From Desulfobacula sp. (GTDB lineage Bacteria; Desulfobacterota; Desulfobacteria; Desulfobacterales; Desulfobacteraceae), in assembly GCA_028280105.1 (NCBI GenBank), contig JANQML010000406.1:1-39791 (forward strand): 39,791 nucleotides of DNA. Reading direction: 5' to 3'. The notes under the pieces were generated by a model. That model had not been told where the DNA came from. It saw only the letters and a list, made by a program, of their open reading frames with translations, and did not search any database. Positions within the stretch are counted from its first letter, which is position 1. Every line of letters begins with the position of its first letter. Below are positions 1 to 7,812 of the stretch, in pieces. Made by a program: the position numbers and the translations under genes.

Positions 1-1737
1 TGGGATCGTTGCCCTGGCCCGGGGGAACATACCGGCCGGAACCCGGATGCCCTGCCCACGGGCAGGAATTTTTACGGTTTCAACCCCGCCAAACTGCCCA
101 CGCCCTCTGCCTGGAACCTGGGTAAAAAGGCGGCCCGGCAGATCATAGACAACCACATCATCAAGCACGGCGCCTTTCCCCAAAAAGTGGCCGTGGTGCT
201 CTGGGCCACGGAAACGCTTCGAAACGAAGGGGTGAATGAATCCACCATCCTCTATCTGATCGGTGCCCGGCCCCGGTGGTCCAAGACCGGCCGGGTTCTC
301 GGTATTGAAGTGATCAAGGGGGATGCGCTGAATCGCCCCAGAATCGATGTGATGATCAATGCCTCGGGCCTGTACCGGGATCTCTTTCCTGAAAAAATCC
401 TCTACCTGGACGAGGCCATCCGCCTGGCCGAAAGGCAGACCGATGTGGAGAATCTCATCGCCCGGAATTCGGCCCGGACCCGGACCCGGCTCATTGAGCA
501 GGGCATGGACCCTCAAGAGGCAGAAGAGATGTCCCGGTTCCGGATCTTTTCAGAACCACCGGGTGCATACGGAACCGGTGTCGGTGACATGGCATCGGGA
601 TCATCCAAATGGGAGAATGAGGATCAGGTGGTTGACGTCTTTCAAAACAGGATGGGATTTGCCTTTGGCCAAAGTGCATCGGGCAAGCAATGGGGGGTCA
701 AGGCCAAGCCCCTTTTAAAAGAGCAGCTCTCCCAGGTGGATGTGGCGGTTCATTCCCGGTCTTCCAATATATACGGCCTGCTGGATAATGATGATATGTT
801 CCAATACCTGGGCGGGTTGTCCATGGCCGTCCGCAAGGAATCCGGAAACGCGCCGGAAACCCTGATCACCCATCAGCAATACAAAAACCGGATCAGGGTG
901 GAAGATACGGGCAAGGCACTGGGCCGTGAAATGCGGACCCGGTACCTGAACCCCAAATGGATCGAGGGGATGAAATCCGAGGACTATGCCGGTGCCAATG
1001 CCATGTCCAATTTTGTGGAATACCTCTGGGGATGGAACATGACCACACCGGAAAAGGTGGACGCCGACAAGTGGCAGCAAACCTACGAAGTCTACGTAAA
1101 AGACAAATATGGGCTTGAACTCACCGAGTTTTTTAACGAGGCTTCTCCTTGGGCCATTCAATCCATGACCGGCCGCATGCTGGAAACCACCCGGAAGGGA
1201 TATTGGAACCCCGATCAAGACGTTATTGAAACCCTGGCAGCCGAATATGCAAAAAGTGTTATCACCAAGGGAGTGGCCTGTTGCGACCACACCTGCAACA
1301 ACCCCATGCTCAACCAGATGGTGGTTTCCATTATTTCACTGCCCGGGGTGTTAAGCCCGGAAATGGCGGCCCGGTTTAAGATGGCCGTTGAACAGATGGC
1401 TCAAAAAACCCTTGAAGAACAGATTGAAGACCGTAAAAAACTGCTTGAAAAACTGGCCGGCCCGGGTCCGGACAGGCAGCGCCCAAATGAAACAAAACCA
1501 GATGAGACAAAACAAGACAAAACAAAACCGGATGAAATGAAACAGGCGGATTCCAGTCCGTCCGAAACCGCTGAACCGGACGGCAAAGAGACGATTGAAG
1601 GGTATAAGATGGAAAAAATAGAACAGCCGGACGACACCACCCAGATGACATCCTCGGGTATCGAGTGGATGGCCGTTATCGGGGTGTTGTTTATTATCGT
1701 TCTTTTTACCCTGGGTGTCAGGAGAGGACAGCATTAG
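1..1737 (+). CDS. CobN-like cobaltochelatase large subunit, C-terminal part (5' end outside window), with C-terminal membrane anchor
   Basis: The frame is open from base 1, so only the last 578 residues are visible. The CobN/magnesium-chelatase H signature PDALPTGRNFYGF lies near the visible N-terminus, and the CobN motif KGVACCDHTCNNP lies about 150 residues before the stop. CobN family proteins insert cobalt or a related metal into a tetrapyrrole together with AAA+ partners; no partner is in view. After the catalytic part comes a low-complexity Lys/Glu/Asp/Thr-rich linker with imperfect KPDETKQ-like repeats, then one hydrophobic segment (about GIEWMAVIGVLFIIVLFTLGV) ending in RRGQH. The basic tail suggests that the extreme C-terminus is cytoplasmic, which would put the large domain outside the membrane; this is inference because the N-terminal signal is not visible. 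Ordinary soluble cytoplasmic CobN lacks such an anchor. Family assignment is firm; substrate and metal are unknown. Confidence 0.9.
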   Translation, partial: WDRCPGPGEHTGRNPDALPTGRNFYGFNPAKLPTPSAWNLGKKAARQIIDNHIIKHGAFPQKVAVVLWATETLRNEGVNESTILYLIGARPRWSKTGRVLGIEVIKGDALNRPRIDVMINASGLYRDLFPEKILYLDEAIRLAERQTDVENLIARNSARTRTRLIEQGMDPQEAEEMSRFRIFSEPPGAYGTGVGDMASGSSKWENEDQVVDVFQNRMGFAFGQSASGKQWGVKAKPLLKEQLSQVDVAVHSRSSNIYGLLDNDDMFQYLGGLSMAVRKESGNAPETLITHQQYKNRIRVEDTGKALGREMRTRYLNPKWIEGMKSEDYAGANAMSNFVEYLWGWNMTTPEKVDADKWQQTYEVYVKDKYGLELTEFFNEASPWAIQSMTGRMLETTRKGYWNPDQDVIETLAAEYAKSVITKGVACCDHTCNNPMLNQMVVSIISLPGVLSPEMAARFKMAVEQMAQKTLEEQIEDRKKLLEKLAGPGPDRQRPNETKPDETKQDKTKPDEMKQADSSPSETAEPDGKETIEGYKMEKIEQPDDTTQMTSSGIEWMAVIGVLFIIVLFTLGVRRGQH

Positions 1738-1739
1738 AC

Positions 1740-1786
1740 CGGATATTTCATGACAATCCAAGTAAAATCGATTCGTGAAATATCCG
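1740..1786 (+). terminator. Long-loop hairpin directly after the cobN-like stop
   Basis: A perfect 11-bp inverted repeat, CGGATATTTCA (1740-1750) and TGAAATATCCG (1776-1786), starts 2 bases after the stop codon. It encloses 25 bases with weaker extra pairing. No U-run follows directly, although a short CCGG-TTTTT-CCGG hairpin lies just beyond (about 1797-1809). It could be a 3' processing or stability element, or a weak terminator separating the cobN-like gene from the next operon. Confidence 0.35.
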
Positions 1787-1820
1787 TGTTAGGCCCGGTT
1801 TTTCCGGTTCAACACCCCGG

Positions 1821-1869
1821 GGAACCATCCTTTAATCCGGCCGGTTAACAGGCGGCAACCTGTGGTTCC
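1821..1869 (+). promoter_or_regulatory. Structured 5' leader ahead of the DUF4019 gene
   Basis: GGAACCA (1821-1827) can pair with TGGTTCC (1863-1869). Between them lie a self-complementary CCGGCCGG and a small hairpin, ACAGG-loop-CCTGT. The ribosome binding site AAGGAGG follows about 20 bases downstream. No cobalamin, NiCo or other riboswitch consensus was recognised. This could be an RNA leader that couples metal or tetrapyrrole state to the operon, or chance pairing in a GC-rich spacer. Confidence 0.25.
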
Positions 1870-1899
1870 GTCAACCAAAATCAAATTAAGGAGGAAACT

Positions 1900-2337
1900 A
1901 TGTCCCTTGTCCAGAAGATCGTTATTGCCGGTTTTTTAGCCTTTGCCACCGGCAGCCTGGCACACGGCATCGGCAGTGACCACACTCACACCGACAATGA
2001 ACCGGGTATTGAAACCGCCCAGGTCTGGCTTGAACTGGTGGATCTTAAAAAATATGCCGCATCTTGGCAGACGGCGGCCCCGGTTTTCAAAACAGCCATT
2101 ACCTCCGAGCAGTGGGAGGCAACCGTTAAAAACGTCAGGGAACCCCTGGGTGATCTGATCAAAAGAAGTCTTTACCATGACAGATTCACCACCACCATGG
2201 CTGGAATGCCCGATGGTGAATACCTGATCCTGCGGTTTGTTACCAGGTATGCAAACAAAAAAAGTGCAGTGGAAACGGTGACGGTGATGAAAGATGAGAC
2301 CGATACATGGCGGGTTGCCGGATATTTTATAAAATAA
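1900..2337 (+). CDS. Exported DUF4019-family protein
   Basis: 145 residues. It has an N-terminal hydrophobic signal segment (IVIAGFLAFATGSLA), then a His-rich HGIGSDHTHTD stretch, and then a domain resembling DUF4019: an AQVWLELVD start, a spaced Trp-X-X-A motif, a PLGDLIKRS-like core and the end TWRVAGYFIK. The function of the family is not established. The His-rich start of the mature protein could bind metal (inference). An excellent AAGGAGG precedes the ATG. The next gene starts inside its last 31 bases, so the two are translationally coupled. It is the first gene of the five-gene run that carries the polyferredoxin and ATP-dependent reductase. Confidence 0.75.
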   Translation: MSLVQKIVIAGFLAFATGSLAHGIGSDHTHTDNEPGIETAQVWLELVDLKKYAASWQTAAPVFKTAITSEQWEATVKNVREPLGDLIKRSLYHDRFTTTMAGMPDGEYLILRFVTRYANKKSAVETVTVMKDETDTWRVAGYFIK

Positions 2338-3302
2338 TCCATACGGCGAAAAACCATCTGAAACGCCTTGTTTTAATCTCCGTTCTGGCAGCCGGCAGCC
2401 TGGCCTGGAGTTCGGGCTGGGGGGAAATTGAAGCGGCGGAAACCGGCATCCAGGAATTGGAAAACACCGTTTATCTGGAATTTCTGGAGCTGAAAAAAGA
2501 GAAGAACGGCCAGGTCTCCCAGGCATCTGCCATCCGTCTGCCCGACCCGCATCCGCGCCACCGCGCAGGCCCGGGCCAAAAACCAGGCCAAAAACCGGGC
2601 CAAACACCGGCGGCTGAAATAAAGATCCTGTTCCGGGAAAACCAAAACCCTGAATGGTATTTTGTTCCCGTAACCGGCACCACCTTTTCCATCCGTGCGG
2701 ACCGGTACAGCCATATCCGGCTTTTTGTCGTTGTTTCAGACCCGTCTGCCACCCATGTGATTCATACCGATCTGATGCTGTTCGGCAAATCCGGCACCCC
2801 GGCCCAAAGACACCCGGCATCCCCATCCGATGCCGCCCGATTAACATCTTTTCCACAGATCCGGCTGATGGATGCACAAAATTATTACTGGCACGAAACC
2901 GGGGTGCCCCTGACCTTTTACCTGCACCCCAAAGATACGGATTCTCCGGATGCGGATACGCGCTTACCCGGCCTGAACGTACGGTCAAAAGGATTTAAAG
3001 ACCCGGGAGCTAATCCGCTGGAACCGGATGGCGAAAAGCCTGCCCACTTTGTCTATACCCCGCCCCATGACCCGTATCTCAGGCAGGCCGGCAGCACGGC
3101 CGCACGCCAGGATTTGATTTTCACCCGCATCCGCCGGAACCATATCCCGTATCATCTGACATACGTACTGCAGGTTCACCGGTCCCGGCATGCCCATGAT
3201 GATCACAGGACCGGCTTTGCCGTCCTGGGTATCAGCCTGCTGGTCTTTACCGGCATGATATTAATCAAAAGGAGGAGACCATGGTGGAGCGCGTCCGGCT
3301 GA
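2307..3302 (+). CDS. Exported protein of unknown function with C-terminal membrane anchor
   Basis: 331 residues, not recognised. A basic N-terminus (KNHLKR) and a hydrophobic segment (LVLISVLAAGSLAW) form a signal peptide or anchor. A Pro/Gly/Gln/Lys-rich linker around residues 85-97 contains GQKPGQKPGQTP. The middle is mostly beta-rich and has several His-containing stretches (YYWHETGVPLTFYLHP, HRSRHAHDDHR). Near the end is a single transmembrane segment (FAVLGISLLVFTGMILI) followed by KRRRPWW, which implies a cytoplasmic tail and a periplasmic body. The ATG overlaps the DUF4019 gene by 31 bases, and its own end overlaps the polyferredoxin gene by 22. A later in-frame start is possible, because the first 15 residues are translated from DNA shared with the upstream gene. 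The position suggests a periplasmic partner between the CobN-like protein and the membrane polyferredoxin. Confidence 0.7.
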   Translation: MAGCRIFYKIIHTAKNHLKRLVLISVLAAGSLAWSSGWGEIEAAETGIQELENTVYLEFLELKKEKNGQVSQASAIRLPDPHPRHRAGPGQKPGQKPGQTPAAEIKILFRENQNPEWYFVPVTGTTFSIRADRYSHIRLFVVVSDPSATHVIHTDLMLFGKSGTPAQRHPASPSDAARLTSFPQIRLMDAQNYYWHETGVPLTFYLHPKDTDSPDADTRLPGLNVRSKGFKDPGANPLEPDGEKPAHFVYTPPHDPYLRQAGSTAARQDLIFTRIRRNHIPYHLTYVLQVHRSRHAHDDHRTGFAVLGISLLVFTGMILIKRRRPWWSASG

Positions 3303-4216
3303 TCTGCCAGCACCTCTCCTTTTTGTTCTTCATGTACGGGGGACGGTTCGGCCTCCACCTGGGCAACTCGGTCCCCTGCCTCTCCTGCCCCTTTGTAACC
3401 GGCTGTGCCGGTCATTGTTACCTGATGGTCATGCAGCGCAGTTCGGTGGGATTCCAGACCTCTTTTGAAATGATTTTTTCCGCCGGTGTGGTCCACATCC
3501 TGTGGCCGCTGGTTCTCTTCCTGCTCTTCTTTCTCCCCTTGTCCAAGCTCTGGTGTGCATGGCTCTGTCCGTTCTGCCTGTTCCAGGACTGGGTCACCCT
3601 GATCCGTAAAAAACTGGGAATCCGGCAGCTGATCTGGACCCGGAACACCCGGACCCGTATCAGACCCGTCAAATACATTCTGCTGGCATTGTTAATAGTT
3701 ATCCCGTTGGCCATCGCCAACTTCGGCCTCCACCCGGACTGGGGCCTGCCCTTTTGCCAGATCTGTCCGGCCAGACCCATCCTCCCGCTTTTTGCCGGCA
3801 GTTTTGAATACTTTCACATCGATATGACCAACAGCGTCACCCTGGGATTTACCCTTACCGCCATGATACTCACGGCGGGTTTCCTGGTGGGGATATTTTT
3901 TAAGGAACGGTTTTTCTGCCTCTTCTGCCCCATGCTGGCACTGATGAACCTGTTTAAGCGATTCAGCCCGGTCCGGCTTGAAAAAAAGGGAATCGCCTGC
4001 ACCGGATGCGGCAATTGCGAACGCATGTGCCCGGTGGATATCCCCGAGGTCCACCTTGAAAGGAAAAACAGGGATGTATTGACCCAGGATTGCATGGGAT
4101 GCATGACCTGTGCCGAATCCTGCCCCGGCCATGAGGTTCTGACGTATAAATGGTTCGGCATCCCCCTCTTTTCATCTTCAACCCAATACCTGTCCCGAAA
4201 ATGGAGTAAAAAATAA
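3281..4216 (+). CDS. Membrane-bound 4Fe-4S polyferredoxin, NapH/NosR-C-terminus type
   Basis: 311 residues. There are several transmembrane helices, with NapH-type cysteine pairs at their ends: CAWLCPFC, CQICP and CLFCPM. Near the N-terminus is CLSCP followed by GCAGHC. The C-terminal 75 residues form a two-cluster ferredoxin with CTGCGNCERMCP and CMGCMTCAESCP. Proteins of this family carry electrons across or along the membrane between quinones or ferredoxins and redox enzymes. AGGAGGAGACC places the start at 3281. The stop overlaps the next ATG by one base (TAATG). Sitting between an exported membrane-anchored protein and a cytoplasmic ATP-dependent reductase, it is the obvious transmembrane electron conduit of this operon (inference). 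Confidence 0.9.
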   Translation: MVERVRLICQHLSFLFFMYGGRFGLHLGNSVPCLSCPFVTGCAGHCYLMVMQRSSVGFQTSFEMIFSAGVVHILWPLVLFLLFFLPLSKLWCAWLCPFCLFQDWVTLIRKKLGIRQLIWTRNTRTRIRPVKYILLALLIVIPLAIANFGLHPDWGLPFCQICPARPILPLFAGSFEYFHIDMTNSVTLGFTLTAMILTAGFLVGIFFKERFFCLFCPMLALMNLFKRFSPVRLEKKGIACTGCGNCERMCPVDIPEVHLERKNRDVLTQDCMGCMTCAESCPGHEVLTYKWFGIPLFSSSTQYLSRKWSKK

Positions 4217-5451
4217 TGGCTTCGAATCCCCGCCTTGCCCGCCTCCGGGAAAAGACCCGGACCCTGATGCAACAGGAGTATGAGGATACAATCAACCGGA
4301 TCGAACAGCGGCCCGATTACACCTCGGCCCTGGACCCGTTTCTTCAAACTCTTAAACTGACCCTCTCCCTGCCGTCATTCCTGGAAGCCGTTTCCGAAAA
4401 GGTGATCCTGACCCTGTGTAAACAGGCACCGCCGGAACTCTTTCATGCGGCCGGGTGCCGGCCGTTTAAACTGGCATGCGGGTCTCATACTGCCGGGAAT
4501 ATGGCACCGGGTCATCTGCCCGCACTGACCTGTCCCATGATCAAAAGCCTCTCCGGCTTTCTCAACGCAGAGCCACCCGGTAAAAGAGACCCGCTGGGAT
4601 GCGTCATTCCCACCACCTGCGACTGGGCGACCCGGTTCAGTGAGCTTTCGGATCTTCATAAAAAGGCGGATATTTTATTCTTAGACCTTCCCCGGCTGCG
4701 GGAAGACGAACAGGCCTCCCAAAAATGGCTGGGGGAGATCAAGCGGTTTAAATCGTGGCTCGAAAAAACAACCGGGCAGACAATCCCCCCCAAGCGGCTG
4801 TTAAACAGCATCCAGATATATAACCGGGCCTGTGGATTGTTCGCCCGCCTCATCGAGTTAAGGCGAGACGGCCAGGTGCCGGGCATCCATTTCGCTCTGA
4901 TCATGAACGCCATGCCCTACCAGGATATTGAATTCTGGATGGAACAGACATCCGCTTATATTTTAGACCGCCCCAAACCCGGGATGGAAAAGCCCCCTGT
5001 ATTTTTAACCGGAAGCCCCATTGTCTTTCCCAACCTCAAGCTGCTCCAATTGATTGAAAATGCCGGCATGGCAATCGTTGCCGATGATCTGTGTACCCTG
5101 GAACGATCGTTTTCCGGCCCCCTACCCTATGAGGATCCATCCGAGTACGCCCTGCTAAAGGCCCTTTCACAAAAGCACCACAAAGCGTGCACCTGCCCCA
5201 CCTCTGCCGATAACCACCGGCGGTTCAACACCATGACCGGCACGCTGGCCCAAACCCGGATCAAGGGCATTATCTTTCATGTACTCAAAGGCTGCCACCC
5301 CTTTGACATGGAATCGGGTATCATTGAAAAACAGCTCAAACAAAAGGGGTACCGGTTCCTGAAAATCGAAACCGATTATGTAAAAGAAGATGAACAGACC
5401 CTTGTCACCCGCTTAGACGCGTTCAGGCAAACCTTAAGGAGTAAAACATGA
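4216..5451 (+). CDS. 2-hydroxyacyl-CoA dehydratase D-component/double-cubane-cluster reductase-like protein
   Basis: 411 residues, HgdB/BcrB/BcrC family. Cysteines at family-typical positions include Cys81 (AGCRPF), Cys106 (LTCPMIKS), Cys135 (PTTCDWATR), Cys293 (ADDLCTLERSF) and Cys360 (KGCHPFD); others are Cys68, 88, 129, 206, 325 and 327. Family members hold a [4Fe-4S] or double-cubane [8Fe] cluster and accept electrons from an ATP-driven activator. Only one dehydratase-type subunit is present, instead of the two needed for true dehydratases or benzoyl-CoA reductases. No acyl-CoA genes are nearby. This favours a stand-alone reductase like the double-cubane cluster protein known from Carboxydothermus. 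It overlaps the activator gene by 4 bases (ATGA). Family is confident; substrate is unknown. Confidence 0.85.
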   Translation: MASNPRLARLREKTRTLMQQEYEDTINRIEQRPDYTSALDPFLQTLKLTLSLPSFLEAVSEKVILTLCKQAPPELFHAAGCRPFKLACGSHTAGNMAPGHLPALTCPMIKSLSGFLNAEPPGKRDPLGCVIPTTCDWATRFSELSDLHKKADILFLDLPRLREDEQASQKWLGEIKRFKSWLEKTTGQTIPPKRLLNSIQIYNRACGLFARLIELRRDGQVPGIHFALIMNAMPYQDIEFWMEQTSAYILDRPKPGMEKPPVFLTGSPIVFPNLKLLQLIENAGMAIVADDLCTLERSFSGPLPYEDPSEYALLKALSQKHHKACTCPTSADNHRRFNTMTGTLAQTRIKGIIFHVLKGCHPFDMESGIIEKQLKQKGYRFLKIETDYVKEDEQTLVTRLDAFRQTLRSKT

Positions 5452-6200
5452 AAATCGGCATTGACGTGGGCAGCACAGGAATTAAAGTGGTCTTTTTTAA
5501 AGACCCCGCCATTGTCTGGCAGCAGGTCACACCCACCAAACCCGGCCAGGCCGGCCTGGTTCAAACCCTTATTGACCAGGGGTTGGCTGCCACCGGAACC
5601 CTGAAAAACGACATAGAAAAGATATCTGTCACCGGATACGGCAGGCACCTGATCCCCTCGTCGGACAGGATTGTGGATGAAATCTCGGCCAATGCCGCCG
5701 GTATCCACCGCCTGTCCGGGGGGACGGCCCGGACCCTGATCAACATCGGCGGCCAGGATGTCAAAATTATCACACTTACGGATCAGGGACAGGTATCGGA
5801 TTTCCGGATGAACGATAAATGTGCCGCCGGTACAGGGCGTTTCTTTGAGATTGCCGCCACGATCCTGGATACCCCGCTTGATGCGTTTTACACCGAAGAC
5901 ACGGTTGAACCGGTCAATATCAATTCCACATGCGCGGTGTTTGCCGAATCTGAAATTATCTCCCTTCTGGCCAAAGGCGTTAACAAACAGAGCATCATCA
6001 AAGGGATCAACCATGCCGTGGCCAACCGCATCGCCAGGCTGGCCGGAAACGGGCTCATGGAGGAAAAGGTATACATTGACGGCGGTCCGGCTCAAAACAA
6101 AGGCCTGATAGAGAGTCTGGAAGATGCGTTGATGTGCGATATAAACGTTACGGATTCGCCCCAGTTCACGGTTGCCTTCGGTGCCCTGCTCACCGGCTGA
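5448..6200 (+). CDS. ATP-dependent activator of HgdB-type reductase (HgdC/BcrA/BadF family)
   Basis: 250 residues, ASKHA ATPase of the acyl-CoA dehydratase activase family at its usual length. It shows phosphate-1 GIDVGSTGIK (residues 4-13), NIGGQDVK (about 99-106), and two cysteines that should bridge one [4Fe-4S] cluster between the two monomers: Cys125 in KCAAGTGRFFE and Cys162 in NSTCAVFAESE. YIDGGPAQNK forms the adenosine motif. The protein hydrolyses ATP to fire low-potential electrons into the partner encoded just upstream. The start overlaps the partner's stop by 4 bases, so the two are made together. Last gene of the operon. Confidence 0.92.
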   Translation: MKIGIDVGSTGIKVVFFKDPAIVWQQVTPTKPGQAGLVQTLIDQGLAATGTLKNDIEKISVTGYGRHLIPSSDRIVDEISANAAGIHRLSGGTARTLINIGGQDVKIITLTDQGQVSDFRMNDKCAAGTGRFFEIAATILDTPLDAFYTEDTVEPVNINSTCAVFAESEIISLLAKGVNKQSIIKGINHAVANRIARLAGNGLMEEKVYIDGGPAQNKGLIESLEDALMCDINVTDSPQFTVAFGALLTG

Positions 6201-6277
6201 TCCGGTATCCGTCCTTGTGTATTCAAGAGAATGTTTTCCGGATCTGCCCCCTTTTTCAGTCAGGCCCCACATTTCGC

Positions 6278-6305
6278 TTGTGAATACCATCAGATTTTGT
6301 AAAAT
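6278..6305 (+). promoter_or_regulatory. Candidate sigma-70 promoter for the metal ABC transporter operon
   Basis: TTGTGA (6278-6283) and TAAAAT (6300-6305) are separated by 16 bases in an AT-rich part of the 167-bp gap before the substrate-binding protein gene. No clear metal-regulator palindrome was found beside it. Confidence 0.4.
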
Positions 6306-6367
6306 AGATGATCTTTCATGAATAAACCGACACCCGACATATTTAACACACCAAAGAGGAGCCTGGT

Positions 6368-7297
6368 ATGATTTCCCGAATTTACAGATATCTTTTGTTT
6401 GCATTTTTAATACCCCTTGTTCTCACATCCGCACCATGGGCGGAATCCGGTAAAAAACCCGTTATCGTGACATCCACCACCCAGATTGCCGATTTTGCAA
6501 GACAGATCGCCGGCGACCAGGCCGTTGTCAAGAGTATTCTGGCGCCCGGTGCCGATCCCCATACCTATAATGTCACCCCCAATGATGTTCAAATGGTGCT
6601 GGATGCCGATCTTTGCATTGAAAACGGGTTACACCTGGAAGGAAAAAGCTGGATGGCAACCCTGGCAAAAGACGCCGGCAAACCGCTGGTAACCGCCACC
6701 CAGGGCATCCAGAAGCTTGTCATCGACAGTGACGGAGAGTCGATTCCGGATCCCCACGCCTGGTTTTCCCCGAGAAATGCAGCGGTTTACGTAAACAACA
6801 TCATCAAAGGGATCATCCGGTTGGATCCGCAGAACGAAGCAACCTACCAGGCACGGGCAACCCTTTTTCTGCAGCAGCTGCGGGTACTGGACGCGTGGAT
6901 CCGGGAACAGATGAGCCAGATCCCCACCCACAGGCGAATCCTGGTAACCACCCATGATGCATTCAATTATTTTTGCCGGGAGTACAAACTAAACGAAAAT
7001 AACAATTTTCTCTCCATTGCCCCGGTGGGGTGGTCCACCGGCGCGGAAGTCGGTGGCGGCATCACACCGGAGCGCCGCCGGAAAGTCATTCAGTCCATCA
7101 AAGAGTCGGGTGCCCCGGCCATCTTTGTGGAGACCAGCATCAATCCGAAACAGATCAGGGAAATCGCCAAAGAAACCGGGGTTAAAATCGGCGGTGAACT
7201 CTACTCCGATTCCATGGGCCCGGAAGGATCGGCCGGTGAAACCTATATCGGCATGATGCGTGAAAACACCCTTCTCATTGTAAACGCCCTTAAATAG
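6368..7297 (+). CDS. Metal ABC transporter substrate-binding protein, TroA/ZnuA/MntA family
   Basis: 309 residues with an N-terminal signal peptide (LLFAFLIPLVLTSAPWA), cluster A-I metal-binding fold. Expected ligands are visible: His65 in PGADPHTY, His130 in DPHAWFSP, His196 in TTHDAFNYF and Asp281 in YSDSMGP. A His at the third site resembles zinc or TroA-like binders rather than PsaA-type manganese binders, which use Glu, but the metal cannot be fixed from sequence. No His-rich loop of the ZnuA type is present. GAGGAG precedes the ATG. First gene of a four-gene transporter operon. Confidence 0.92.
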   Translation: MISRIYRYLLFAFLIPLVLTSAPWAESGKKPVIVTSTTQIADFARQIAGDQAVVKSILAPGADPHTYNVTPNDVQMVLDADLCIENGLHLEGKSWMATLAKDAGKPLVTATQGIQKLVIDSDGESIPDPHAWFSPRNAAVYVNNIIKGIIRLDPQNEATYQARATLFLQQLRVLDAWIREQMSQIPTHRRILVTTHDAFNYFCREYKLNENNNFLSIAPVGWSTGAEVGGGITPERRRKVIQSIKESGAPAIFVETSINPKQIREIAKETGVKIGGELYSDSMGPEGSAGETYIGMMRENTLLIVNALK

Positions 7298-7305
7298 GTT
7301 TTTTT

Positions 7306-7812
7306 ATGCGTTTTTTGCTGAGTATCCTCATCTGGGTTCTCTTTGTGGGCGGTTTATGGGCATATACCTGGCACCGGGATGCCGGGTTTCCCACCGGTCC
7401 CTCTCAAAGCAGGCCGGTGGAAACCCTTGCCGGTGACTTTTCATTGGAAATCACCCCGACCTTTTCAATTGAACCGGATCCCTTTGCCCTGCAATCGGAA
7501 ACCCGGGAGGCCCCTTCCCTGGAACTCAGCTTGAACGGCAGGGCCATTGAAACAGCACCCGAAACCCTGAGCCGGGGAAAGACAATTCAGATTCACGATC
7601 TTTCCGGCCTCCAGGCCGGCTTTAACGAAATATACGTCAAGGCCAGTCCGCCGGTAACGGAAAACATGCTGGCCCATGGTGTGAGAATAACGGTTCTGGA
7701 CCAGGGGGTCGCCCTAGTTGACCAGACCGTCTGGGGAGGCCGGGGTGCCCTGGTATCCGGGACTGTCAGCTTTAAACTGGAATCGGCAACAAAGGAGGAT
7801 CATGACCACTGA
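7306..7812 (+). CDS. Membrane-anchored or exported small protein of unknown function in metal transporter operon
   Basis: 168 residues, not recognised. An N-terminal hydrophobic segment (LLSILIWVLFVGGLWAYTW) should act as a signal anchor. The rest looks beta-rich and extracytoplasmic, with an Ig-like spacing in its second half, and ends EDHDH, a possible metal-binding tail. It starts 8 bases after the binding-protein stop with hardly any ribosome binding site, and overlaps the ATPase gene by 11 bases, so it is embedded in the operon. An accessory role in metal capture or delivery is likely but inferred only from position. Confidence 0.7.
   Translation: MRFLLSILIWVLFVGGLWAYTWHRDAGFPTGPSQSRPVETLAGDFSLEITPTFSIEPDPFALQSETREAPSLELSLNGRAIETAPETLSRGKTIQIHDLSGLQAGFNEIYVKASPPVTENMLAHGVRITVLDQGVALVDQTVWGGRGALVSGTVSFKLESATKEDHDH

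Noticed and set aside
1936..2988. 350-residue minus-strand open frame
   Set aside because: It lies antisense to two well-supported genes with good starts and signal peptides; Cys/Arg/Gly-rich composition is that of a shadow frame.
5376..6404. 342-residue minus-strand open frame
   Set aside because: It is antisense to the activator gene, which has all family motifs.
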